Part shown: positions 7,796-15,759 of the stretch, in pieces
Position numbering within the stretch: position 1 is the stretch's first letter
Layout: every line of letters begins with the position of its first letter
DNA from: Brevibacterium sp. CCUG 69071
GTDB taxonomy: Bacteria; Actinomycetota; Actinomycetes; Actinomycetales; Brevibacteriaceae
Direction of reading: 5' to 3'
Assembly (NCBI RefSeq): GCF_021023135.1
Contig: NZ_PGFV01000002.1
Location: forward strand, 186,001 to 250,000
Length of the DNA stretch: 64,000 nt
The notes under the pieces: generated by a model
What the model was told of the DNA's origin: nothing
The model's database searches: none
Seen by the model: the letters and a program-made list of their open reading frames with translations, nothing else
Position numbers and translations under genes: made by a program

Positions 7796-9000
7796 GGTTT
7801 GAATTAGTGAGTGGAATTTCTTCGTTCCCCGCAGGTCCGGCAGCAGCCGCTCCGGCGCTGGCCGACCTCCGGGTGCTCGAGCTCGGGACAGTCATCATGG
7901 CCCCCTACGCAGGCAAGATCCTTGCGGATCTCGGGGCCGATGTGATCAAGGCCGAGCAGCCGGGCGGGGACATCGGACGCAGGATCGGACTCGGAGGGGC
8001 CGAGGGAGCCAGTGTGCTGGCGATGAACCTCAACGCGAATAAGCGCAGCATCGTCATCGATGCAGCTGCGGCAACCGACCGTCCCGTCCTCGAGGGCCTC
8101 ATCACCTGGTCGGATGTCATCATCACCAATCTCCTGCCCCGTAGACGCGCCCGCTACGGACTCGATTGGGAGACGGTGCATCGAATCAATCCCCGGACCA
8201 TCCTGTGCACGGCTCAAGGGTTCTCCTCCCACTCTGAGCGTGCAGACAGCCCTGCTTACGACGACATCGTCCAGGCGGGTTCCGGTCTTGCGGACACTTA
8301 TCGGCTTCGGGACGGCAGCCCTGCCTACTCGCCTTATGTGGTGGCGGACAAGGTATGCGGAATGACGATGGCCCAAGCAGTTCTGGCCGCCCTTTACGCC
8401 ACCGGCGTCTCCGGTGAGGGAACCTGGGTCGACGTACCCATGGTCGAGACGATGTCGGCATTCACGCTCGTCGAACACCTCGGCGGTCAGACCTATTCGC
8501 CTCCGCGCGGCGACGTCGGCTGGTCACGTGTGCTGGCCTCCGAACACCGGCCCCACCCGGCCCTCGACGGTCACATCTGTGTGATGCCCTATACGGACAG
8601 GAATTGGGCGGACTTCTGTGAGCTTATCGGCCGACCCGACTATCTGGATCATCCTGATCTGCACAGCAACCAGGTCAGGACGCGCAACCCTCGGATGTAC
8701 GAGTCGGTGCTCGCCGAATATGCCGCTTCCAGAACCTGCGCGCAAATCGAGGGAGAGTGCCGGAGATACTCGATTCCGGTGCAGAGGGTGGTGCGCATCG
8801 ACGAGATCCCGGCCGACCCCTACCTCGGAGCCTCTCCAATCCTCACCCGTGAGCGGCATGACACTGAGGGGGAGTATCTACATGTGGGATCGCCGCTGAC
8901 CTTCAGCGATCATCCCAGACCCGACGTCCGCGCGACCTCCCGGCTCGATGCCGATCGTGCCGAGATACTTGACCTCATCGGCCTTGCCCCCGAGACATGA
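7792..9000 (+). CDS. CaiB/BaiF (class III) CoA transferase
   Basis: 402 residues with family hallmarks: LRVLELGTVIMAPYAGKILADLGADVIKAEQP at the N-terminus, NLNANKRSIVID, and the region SPAYDDIVQAGSGLA whose aspartate (about residue 156) corresponds to the catalytic Asp that forms the acyl anhydride in formyl-CoA transferase. The start overlaps dctM by 4 bp. It moves CoA from a donor thioester to an organic acid, so together with the TRAP system and the acyl-CoA dehydrogenase it suggests uptake, CoA activation and oxidation of one acid (glutarate- or itaconate-type dicarboxylates are examples only). Confidence 0.9.
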   Translation: MRFELVSGISSFPAGPAAAAPALADLRVLELGTVIMAPYAGKILADLGADVIKAEQPGGDIGRRIGLGGAEGASVLAMNLNANKRSIVIDAAAATDRPVLEGLITWSDVIITNLLPRRRARYGLDWETVHRINPRTILCTAQGFSSHSERADSPAYDDIVQAGSGLADTYRLRDGSPAYSPYVVADKVCGMTMAQAVLAALYATGVSGEGTWVDVPMVETMSAFTLVEHLGGQTYSPPRGDVGWSRVLASEHRPHPALDGHICVMPYTDRNWADFCELIGRPDYLDHPDLHSNQVRTRNPRMYESVLAEYAASRTCAQIEGECRRYSIPVQRVVRIDEIPADPYLGASPILTRERHDTEGEYLHVGSPLTFSDHPRPDVRATSRLDADRAEILDLIGLAPET

Positions 9001-9064
9001 GGAGAGCAGGAAGGCTCCGGCCGGGCAATTGGCAAGTTGGGCCCTCCCTGGTAGAAGTAAGGGC

Positions 9065-9790
9065 ATGACCTCGACACATCGAACCGTGACTCGGATCGTG
9101 AGGATCCTCGAATTGGTCGCCCGTTCGGGTGAGGACGCCGTTGGTCTGGCCGCGCTCGCCCGTGAGCTCGATGCACCCAAATCCAGTGTGCACGGCTTCG
9201 TACGTGGCCTGTGCGCCGAGGGCTACCTCCTCGAAGGTGAGGACGGCTATGTTTTGGGGCCAGGAGTCGCCCATGTGCTGGGTCCGGCCGAGAACTCGGT
9301 CGTCCTCCTCATCGAGGATGTGCTGGCAGAGATATCTGCACGGACCGGCGAGACCGTGACGGTGGCGGTGAGGGTCGGAGATTCGGTCGTCTACGTGTAC
9401 AGCCTTCCGGCGGACTACGAGGTCTGCTATGTCCCCAGACTCAAGGTGAGGCGACCACTGCTGCCGACCTCATCGGGCAAGCTGTTCTTCGCCCTGTCTC
9501 CCAAGTCCGGTGACAGTGAGCTGTTCGAGACCTATGACGCGCACACACGAAACAGACTCGAGACGGAACTGCCGCAGATCCGGCACACCGGAATTGCGCA
9601 CAACAGGGGCGAGACCGTCTCCGACGTGGCGGCCGTCGCGGTGGGCGTCTTCATCGACTCCGCGCTCTCGGCAGCGATAACTATTGCTGGACCCACCACT
9701 CGGACAGAGGAGCACCTCGACCACTACGGGTCGGTTGCCCGCGGTCTTCTCGATAGGGCCGGCTTCGGACTGGCTACCCCGACTGCCTGA
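9065..9790 (+). CDS. IclR-family transcriptional regulator
   Basis: 241 residues. Winged helix at the N-terminus (TRIVRILELVARSG, then LAALARELDAPKSSVHGFVRGL) and an IclR ligand domain with RPLLPTSSGKLFFA and the C-terminal SDVAAVAVGVF stretch. ATG 9065 is chosen; the longer frame from 8948 overlaps the CoA-transferase gene and adds a non-IclR extension. Last gene of the island, 12 bp before the right 54-bp repeat. It may be the second, pathway-specific regulator, or an independent gene carried along. Confidence 0.87.
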   Translation: MTSTHRTVTRIVRILELVARSGEDAVGLAALARELDAPKSSVHGFVRGLCAEGYLLEGEDGYVLGPGVAHVLGPAENSVVLLIEDVLAEISARTGETVTVAVRVGDSVVYVYSLPADYEVCYVPRLKVRRPLLPTSSGKLFFALSPKSGDSELFETYDAHTRNRLETELPQIRHTGIAHNRGETVSDVAAVAVGVFIDSALSAAITIAGPTTRTEEHLDHYGSVARGLLDRAGFGLATPTA

Positions 9791-9801
9791 GGAAGCTCCG
9801 C

Positions 9802-9855
9802 TCAGCGCACCTCGATGTCGTAGCCGTAGCCCTGCTCGGTGAGGAAGCGGCGACG
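9802..9855. repeat. 54-bp direct repeat, right copy (3' end of the intact helicase gene)
   Basis: Identical over 54 of 54 bases to 2665-2718. The repeat begins exactly at the helicase stop codon and ends after 18 codons. Together the two copies define the island boundaries. Confidence 0.9.
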
Positions 9856-11436
9856 CTGGGCGGCGAAGTGCTCGTCGACGGTGTCGGCGGCGACGACCGT
9901 GTAGAAGGTCGCCGAGCCCGAATCCTCCTTCGGCCGCAGGATCCGGCCCAGGCGCTGAGCCTCCTCCTGCCGCGACCCGAAGGCTCCGGAGACCTGGATC
10001 GCCACCGAGGCGGCCGGCAGGTCCACGGAGAAGTTCGCCACCTTCGAGACCACGAGTACCGGGATCGTCCCCGCGCGGAAGTCCCGGAAGAGCTCCTGCC
10101 GCCGCGACTCCGGGGTCTGCCCGGTGAGCACCGGGGCATCGAGTTCGGCGCCGATCTCCTCGAGCTGATCGAGGTACTGGCCGATGACGAGGATCTGGGC
10201 ATCCGGATGATCGGCGACGAGCTCACGCACGATCGGCAGCTTCGCATCCGAGGTCGCCGCCAGCCGATACCGGTCCTCACCGTCGGCACGGGCATAGGCG
10301 GTCCGGGTGCCCCCGTCGAGACGGACACGGACCTCATGACAGGCGGCAGTGGCGATGTAGCCCAGCCGTTCGAGCTCCTTCCACGGCACCTCGTACTGCT
10401 TGGGTCCGATGAGGGAGAACACCTCGTCCTCCCGTCCGTCCTCGCGCACCAGGGTCGCCGTCAGTCCCAGCCGCCGCCTGGCCTGCAGGCTCGCGGTCAG
10501 CCGGAAGATCGGCGCGGGCAGCAGATGCACCTCGTCGTAGATGACCAGGCCCCAGTCCTTCGCGTCGAGCAGCTCGAGGTGGAGGTAGGAGCCCTTCCGA
10601 CGGGTCGTGAGCACCTGATAGGTGGCGATCGTGACCGGACGGATCTCCTTCGTCGACCCCGAATACTCGCCGATCTCGTCCTCGGTCAGCGAGGTCCGGG
10701 CGAGGATCTCGTCCTTCCACTGCCGCGCCGAGACGGAGTTCGTGACGAGGATGAGCGTCGTCGTCTGCACCCGCGACATCGTGGCCACCCCGACGATCGT
10801 CTTGCCGGCCCCGCAGGGCAGCACCACGACCCCGGACTCACCGGACAGGGACTGGTCGATCGCTTCCTTCTGATAGTCGCGCAGATGCCACTGACCGCCG
10901 TGGGCGTCATCGGACAGGGCGATCTCATGGGCCTCCCCGTCGACATAGCCGGCATGGTCGGAGACCGGATGACCCAGCTGCAGCAGGGCATGCTTGAGTT
11001 CACCGCGTTCGGAAGGATGGACGAGCACGGATTCCTCGTCGAGGCGGCGACCGAACTTGCCGACGAGGTCCGGCTGGCCGGTCAGCTCGTCGAGCAGATG
11101 CGGCTCCGTCGAGGTCAGCGTCAGCCCGTGGATGGGGTGGTCGATGAGCGTGAGCACCCCGAAGCGGTCCATGATGTCGACGATGTCGACGAGCAGTTCG
11201 TGGGGCACCGGGTACTTCGCGAATTCGAGGAGGACGTCGACGACGGATTCGGCATCATGGCCGCTGGCGCGCGCGTTCCACAGGCCCAGCGGGGTGATCG
11301 TATAGGTGTGGATGTATTCGGGGGTCCGCGCCAGCTGTGCGAACGGGGCGATCGCCACGGCCGCCTCGACGGCCTGCTCGTGCCCCGATTCGAGCAGCAC
11401 AGTCCGGTCGGACTGCACGATCAGCGGACCATTCAT
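9802..11436 (-). CDS. DNA repair helicase, XPB family (SF2)
   Basis: 544 residues, close to bacterial XPB proteins. Walker A LPCGAGKTIVG (about residue 205), DEVH box VIYDEVHLLPAP (about 300), LGLTATLVREDGRED (about 330, containing the RED element of XPB), then helicase motifs V/VI ending in GRILRPKE. DNA-dependent ATPase/3'-5' helicase linked to nucleotide excision repair. ATG 11436 is taken because AAGGAGAA lies upstream; the open frame continues to 11538 without family similarity. Its last 18 codons are duplicated at 2665. Confidence 0.93.
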   Translation of the reverse strand: MNGPLIVQSDRTVLLESGHEQAVEAAVAIAPFAQLARTPEYIHTYTITPLGLWNARASGHDAESVVDVLLEFAKYPVPHELLVDIVDIMDRFGVLTLIDHPIHGLTLTSTEPHLLDELTGQPDLVGKFGRRLDEESVLVHPSERGELKHALLQLGHPVSDHAGYVDGEAHEIALSDDAHGGQWHLRDYQKEAIDQSLSGESGVVVLPCGAGKTIVGVATMSRVQTTTLILVTNSVSARQWKDEILARTSLTEDEIGEYSGSTKEIRPVTIATYQVLTTRRKGSYLHLELLDAKDWGLVIYDEVHLLPAPIFRLTASLQARRRLGLTATLVREDGREDEVFSLIGPKQYEVPWKELERLGYIATAACHEVRVRLDGGTRTAYARADGEDRYRLAATSDAKLPIVRELVADHPDAQILVIGQYLDQLEEIGAELDAPVLTGQTPESRRQELFRDFRAGTIPVLVVSKVANFSVDLPAASVAIQVSGAFGSRQEEAQRLGRILRPKEDSGSATFYTVVAADTVDEHFAAQRRRFLTEQGYGYDIEVR

Positions 11437-11551
11437 GGAAACTCCAGTTCTCCTTGCATCGGCGAGAGGTGCACGCCGGGAGATGTCGTCGACCGTTCGA
11501 CCGACAGCGACACTCGCCGAGGCGGCACCGAGGGGCACAACGCCCGTACCC

Positions 11552-13666
11552 TCACGTTTGTTCCGGAGAGACCTCGACGCTGACGATGCGGGCGATCGCC
11601 AGGGACGCCTCGGCGCCGGTGCTCGTCACCGTGCCCCGCACGCGCCCGCCGTTGACGGTGGCCGGGCGCATCTCGATGACGCGTTCGTTGCCGTGGGAAT
11701 CGGCCAGCCGGATCGTCACCGTCCGTTTCGCCTCGGCGGCCTCGCGCAGTCGATCCATGTGCCCCAGCGGCTCCGCGGTGCCCGCCTCGGGCTGGGCGCG
11801 GGCACCGGGGGAGCGGAGGATCCGGATGTACTCGCCGAGGCGGTCGTCCGTGACGCGGGCCCGCTTGCGCAGGTGGACCTCCGGTTCGGACTGGGTGATC
11901 ACCCGGCGTCGGCGCGCGGGGGCGGCGGGCGAATGGAGGAGCGCGTGATGTTCGGCGGATTCGAGCAGGTGCATGGTCCGCTCCGGTCCGAGCTGCCCGA
12001 TCGCCACCGTCGGGGCGAGGCGTTCGAGGCCGGCCGGCAGCATCGCCTGATCGGAGAGGATGACGTCGAGGTCGACCGGGTCGTCGACGATGAGGACCGA
12101 CCGGGCTCCGGCGACCTGGACACGACGCAGCTTCGACGCGGTGTTGCGCACGAGGAACTCGAGCGTCGAGGGCAGCTCCTCGGCGCTGATCCCCGCGAGC
12201 TCGGCCAGCGCGTCGTCGGGGCTCAGTCCCGACTGCATGCTGTCCTCGATGGTCTCGGCGTCGATGCGGTAGACGGTGCCCTGCCCGCGGGCTTCGACGA
12301 CGGCGAAGCGGCGCAGGATGTGGTGGACGCGAGGGTCGATGGGCCCGGTCGCCACAGCCGTGAGGTCGGATTGGATGAGCACCGATTCGACCTCGGTGCC
12401 CAATCCCTCCCGCACGCTCAGGACGAGTTCGCCGGGCACCTCGAGGCCGTCGACTCCGAGTCCGAGCGGGGCGATCGAGGGATCCTCGGCGGCCTGGACG
12501 GCCATGGCGGCGGCGAGCCCCTGGGCCAGGCGGAGGCCGAAGCCGCTGGGCCCGAAATGGGCGGGCTTCTGCAGTGGCGTCGTCGCCAGCCCGAGGCTGA
12601 CGCAGGTGTGCAGCACCGCCTCGGTGACGGCGAAGCCGTGGGCGGGGATGAGGGGGCGCCGCGCGAGCACCTGCGCATGCACCCACTTGGCGGAACGGGC
12701 CGAACCGAGCCCGATGTCGGCGAGGACGGCGAGCACGGTCGAGCGCAGCAGCGGCATCGCCGGCACCGACTGCGCGAAGCCCTTGAACAGGGATTTCTTC
12801 GGGGTCGCGAGCACGGTGAGGCGTTCGTTCTCACTGGCTCCGGCGGCCAGCTGCGTGACGTCGAGGGACTCGCGCAGCCAGGAGGTCACGAGGGCCGCCC
12901 AGAGTTCGGCACGGTCCCCGGCCAGCACGTCCGCGGCATCGTCGGTGGCCGTCCACTGCGGGTCGAGGGCGTCCTCGAGGACGCCGATGAGGCGCAGCGA
13001 CTTCGCGGCCAGCAGCAGAGTGATGGTCTGCTCGAGTCCGAGGTCGAGGGTGCGGGCGAGTCGAGACACATCGCGTTTGGAGATGCCGCCGCTGGTCAGC
13101 CGGGAGATAGGGGTGGCGGCGAGTTCGTCGACGAGGCCGCGCAGCGAGGAGATCACCTCGGCGACGCCCGCCTGTTCGCTGTTGCGGATGAGCGGTTGCG
13201 GGATGGACTCCACGGTGGAATCCGGTGCGGAGCCGTTCTCGTAGTGCCGCCAGGGTTGGGCGCGGGCGGAATCTGCCGCTGAGGTGGGCAGCAGGGTGAT
13301 CGCCTCGGACTGGATCCGCCAGGTCCCTGCGGACCGTGCCCCGGAAGACCCTGCCGGCCATGCCAGGCCGAGGTCGCGCAGTCGGGGCAGGGCCGCCTCG
13401 GCGAGTGTGGGGTCGATATGAGGATTCTCACCTACGGCGATGTCCGGTGAGGTGCGGGCGGCCTTCGCCAGGGCGATGCCCACCTCGAGTTCCGCGGCGC
13501 TGAGGGCCTCGATGCCGCGGGAGACGCCGATGCGCGAGGACGCGGCCGCGGCCAGGGCAGGGATCGTCGGCGACTCGGGTTGGAGGAGGTCGCGACGGGT
13601 CCGGACGAAGGACTCGAAGTCGGCATCGGAACTGTGGGCCAGCCACTGGCTGAAGGTCATGGACAT
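11552..13666 (-). CDS. Helicase-associated (Helicase_C_3, XPB/Ssl2-like) domain protein
   Basis: 704 residues with no P-loop. The central part (about 350-620, around VLIQSDLTAVATGPIDPRVHHILRRFAVVEARGQGTVYRI) matches what I recall of the Helicase_C_3 family that neighbours XPB genes in actinobacteria. The C-terminal segment (EAKRTVTIRLADSHGNERVIEMRP) looks like a WYL-type beta fold. It is upstream of and co-directional with the XPB gene (115 bp apart), suggesting a shared repair role, probably as a partner. Start ATG at 13666 or 13660; neither has a clear ribosome site. Confidence 0.8.
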   Translation of the reverse strand: MSMTFSQWLAHSSDADFESFVRTRRDLLQPESPTIPALAAAASSRIGVSRGIEALSAAELEVGIALAKAARTSPDIAVGENPHIDPTLAEAALPRLRDLGLAWPAGSSGARSAGTWRIQSEAITLLPTSAADSARAQPWRHYENGSAPDSTVESIPQPLIRNSEQAGVAEVISSLRGLVDELAATPISRLTSGGISKRDVSRLARTLDLGLEQTITLLLAAKSLRLIGVLEDALDPQWTATDDAADVLAGDRAELWAALVTSWLRESLDVTQLAAGASENERLTVLATPKKSLFKGFAQSVPAMPLLRSTVLAVLADIGLGSARSAKWVHAQVLARRPLIPAHGFAVTEAVLHTCVSLGLATTPLQKPAHFGPSGFGLRLAQGLAAAMAVQAAEDPSIAPLGLGVDGLEVPGELVLSVREGLGTEVESVLIQSDLTAVATGPIDPRVHHILRRFAVVEARGQGTVYRIDAETIEDSMQSGLSPDDALAELAGISAEELPSTLEFLVRNTASKLRRVQVAGARSVLIVDDPVDLDVILSDQAMLPAGLERLAPTVAIGQLGPERTMHLLESAEHHALLHSPAAPARRRRVITQSEPEVHLRKRARVTDDRLGEYIRILRSPGARAQPEAGTAEPLGHMDRLREAAEAKRTVTIRLADSHGNERVIEMRPATVNGGRVRGTVTSTGAEASLAIARIVSVEVSPEQT

Positions 13667-13737
13667 CGTCGTTCAGTTTACCGCGCGGGGTACACTGGAG
13701 GGGCAGAACAGGTACTCAGATCTCGGAAGGACGAGCA

Positions 13738-13962
13738 TTGTCAGCCAAGCGAGTCGACACGGTCATCGTCATCATGGCAGTCGTGGCCGCCGTCATCGGA
13801 GCGGCCGGTCTCATCGGTGTCCTCGGACAGGCCTGGATGGGCCTGACCCCCTCGCACATTCTGACGTATCTGCCGATGATCCTCCTGCCGATCGCCGTCG
13901 CCATGCTGGCGGTGGCCCTGGTCAGAGCCGCATTGCGGCGCAGACAGACCGAGGTGAGCTGA
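13738..13962 (+). CDS. Small two-helix membrane protein, function unknown
   Basis: 74 residues with two hydrophobic segments (about 7-28 and 43-66) and a basic RAALRRRQ tail, so both ends are probably cytoplasmic. TTG start at 13738 preceded by GGAAGGA at 13725-13731. TACACT at 13691 could be its -10. Divergent from the Helicase_C_3 gene. No family recognised. Confidence 0.7.
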   Translation: MSAKRVDTVIVIMAVVAAVIGAAGLIGVLGQAWMGLTPSHILTYLPMILLPIAVAMLAVALVRAALRRRQTEVS

Positions 13963-14408
13963 ACACTCACCGACTACGCCGAGGTTGCCCTTCGCGCCGG
14001 TCGCCGTGCCCCCGTCAGCGGGGCGGGGTTCGCGAGGGCGACATTCCGGCAGCGGAACCCCGGGTGGGGACACCGCACGACTGACATCGCCGAGACGGCG
14101 GACGCAGCTCGGGCCCTCGCGGCACACTGCCGGTCGGACCGGACACGGCCGAAGGGAACGGACACGGCCGGTCGGACCGGACGCCGTCGAAGGTTCGGAA
14201 CCGGCCGGTTCGGACCCTGACTCGGCAGCGGAGCTCATGCACCGGATTCTCTGCACACGGAACCGGGTTCGGAACAACCACGCCACGGAGCCGACGCACC
14301 ACACAGACTTCACCACGCACCGTCACCGCGACGGTGTGAGACGAGAGAGTCGGGGGCACCCCAGCCGCCGACCACCAGACACTGAGCATCACATAGGGAA
14401 AGGACGCT
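13963..14408 (+). other. 446-bp gene-free region, probable csp leader with GC-rich repeats
   Basis: No convincing gene. CCGGTCGGACCGGAC occurs twice (14130-14144 and 14168-14182, 38 bp apart) and is itself an inverted repeat (CCGGTC/GACCGG); GGACACGGCC also occurs twice (14141 and 14160). A hairpin CACCGTC-N5-GACGGTG lies at 14318-14336, 72 nt before the cold-shock gene. Long structured leaders are known for cold-shock mRNAs, so part of this may be a 5' untranslated region. Confidence 0.45.
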
Positions 14409-14789
14409 ATGCCTACCGGACGCGTGAAATGGTTCGACACCGACAAAGGCTTCGGCTTCGTCGTCGCCGAGGACGGCTCCCAGGCCTTCCTCCACTCCTC
14501 GGTCCTGCCCGAGGGCGTCGAGGTCACGAAGGGCACCCGCCTCGAATACGACGTCGTCGACTCCCGGCGCGGCGCACAGGTGCTCAAGGCCCGCCCGCTG
14601 AGCGCCCCGACCAAGGTCGCGAAGGTCCGCCAGCGCCCGGCCGAGGACATGGCAGTTATGGTGGAAGATGTCATCAAGGTATTGGATGACCTCAACAACG
14701 GACTGCAGCACGGTCGCTACCCGGATCCCTCGCACGGGAACAAGGTGGCATCCCTGCTGCGGGCGATCGCCGACGATTTGGAGTCCTGA
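14409..14789 (+). CDS. Cold-shock domain protein with C-terminal extension
   Basis: 126 residues. The cold-shock fold occupies residues 1-66 with RNP1 KGFGFVV and RNP2 AFLHSS, the nucleic-acid-binding surfaces. An extra 60-residue tail, mostly helical (VEDVIKVLDDLNNGLQHG), distinguishes it from the 67-residue CspA type and matches longer actinobacterial paralogues. AAAGGA precedes the ATG. Probably an RNA chaperone. Its stop overlaps the start of the DUF3027 gene by one base, so the two are co-transcribed. Confidence 0.9.
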   Translation: MPTGRVKWFDTDKGFGFVVAEDGSQAFLHSSVLPEGVEVTKGTRLEYDVVDSRRGAQVLKARPLSAPTKVAKVRQRPAEDMAVMVEDVIKVLDDLNNGLQHGRYPDPSHGNKVASLLRAIADDLES

Positions 14790-15751
14790 TGTCATCGCTG
14801 TTCAATGAGTGGCTGGCCAGGCAGACTGCCCAGCCTAATTCCGCCGACCCCGCGGGAACGACTGCAACGGCCGCGAGCGACGCTGAGACAGCTGCGAGCG
14901 ACGCTGCGGCGGCTCCAGCCGACACGTCCGGAACCGAGGCGGCGACCGCCTCGGCGAAGCCCGCGAAATCCGGCCGGACCGCGAAGTCGGGCACCGAGAA
15001 GATCGTTCTCGACACCCAGCTGGCGGCGGCGATCGACATCGCCCGCTCCGCCATCACCGAGGTGGCCGGAACCTCCGTGGTCGGCGAGCACCTCGGCTCC
15101 GTGGCCGAAGCCACCCGCCTGGTCACCCACTACTTCGTGTGCACCGACCCGACGTACCGCGGCTGGCGCTGGGTCGCCGTCCTCGCCCGGGCGCCCCGGT
15201 CGAAGAAGGTCACGGTCTGCGAGACCGCCCTGCTGCCCGGCCCCGATGCGCTCGTGGCCCCCGAATGGGTGCCCTGGGATCAGCGGCTCGAACCCGGGGA
15301 CCTCACCCCACGCGACACCCTGCCCAAGCTCGATCGGGATCCGAACTTGCAGCCGGGCTTCCAGCAGACCGAGGACAATGCGGCCGACAATATCGACCAG
15401 ATCGCGAACTTCGAGTTCGGGATCGGCCGTGAACGAGTGCTCTCGGCCGACGGAATCTCGGCCGCGGCCAGCCGCTGGGCCGACTCAGACGCCGGGCCCG
15501 AGGGCGAGTTCGCCTCGCGTGCCTCCGCCCACTGCGGGTCCTGCGGCTACCTGATGCCGATCGCCGGCTCCCTCCGGACGAAGTTCGGGGTCTGCGCGAG
15601 CGAATGGTCGCCCTTCGACGGCCGCGTCGTCGGTCTCGAATCCGGTTGTGGAGCCCATTCCGAGACCGACGCGAAGAAGCCCAGCCACGAACCGGCTGAT
15701 GCCGTGGTCGACGACTACGCCGCCGGCGAACTCGAGTACCAGGAGGGCTGA
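14789..15751 (+). CDS. DUF3027 domain protein
   Basis: 320 residues. An Ala/Thr-rich, probably disordered N-terminal segment (about 15-65) is followed by the DUF3027 core (TQLAAAIDIARSAITEVAG, then VGEHLGS, YRGWRWVAVLAR) and a cysteine-containing end HCGSCGYLMPIAGSL with two more cysteines, plausibly a zinc site. Overlaps the cold-shock gene (TGATG). Conserved in actinobacteria; function unknown. Confidence 0.85.
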   Translation: MSSLFNEWLARQTAQPNSADPAGTTATAASDAETAASDAAAAPADTSGTEAATASAKPAKSGRTAKSGTEKIVLDTQLAAAIDIARSAITEVAGTSVVGEHLGSVAEATRLVTHYFVCTDPTYRGWRWVAVLARAPRSKKVTVCETALLPGPDALVAPEWVPWDQRLEPGDLTPRDTLPKLDRDPNLQPGFQQTEDNAADNIDQIANFEFGIGRERVLSADGISAAASRWADSDAGPEGEFASRASAHCGSCGYLMPIAGSLRTKFGVCASEWSPFDGRVVGLESGCGAHSETDAKKPSHEPADAVVDDYAAGELEYQEG

Positions 15752-15759
15752 GACACTCG

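Larger units (their letters stand above)
2665..9801. mobile_element. Putative 7.1-kb catabolic genomic island between 54-bp direct repeats
   Basis: A perfect 54-bp direct repeat (2665-2718 and 9802-9855) frames this segment. The repeat equals the last 18 codons including the stop of the XPB helicase gene, so removing the segment would leave one intact helicase end next to the ABC-F gene. Cargo is one coherent pathway: acyl-CoA dehydrogenase, GntR, TRAP permease, CoA transferase, IclR. No integrase or transposase is present, so the route of acquisition is unknown. An incoming fragment carrying its own copy of the 3' end, or an att-like integration whose recombinase was lost, would both explain it. 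Confidence 0.6.

Noticed and set aside
2719..9801. Integrase or transposase inside the island
   Set aside because: All frames in the segment are accounted for by metabolic and regulatory genes; no recombinase motif seen.
10000..13700. Plus-strand frames across both helicase-family genes
   Set aside because: Mirror images of the minus-strand codon structure, rich in Arg/Gly/Asp, with no start signals.
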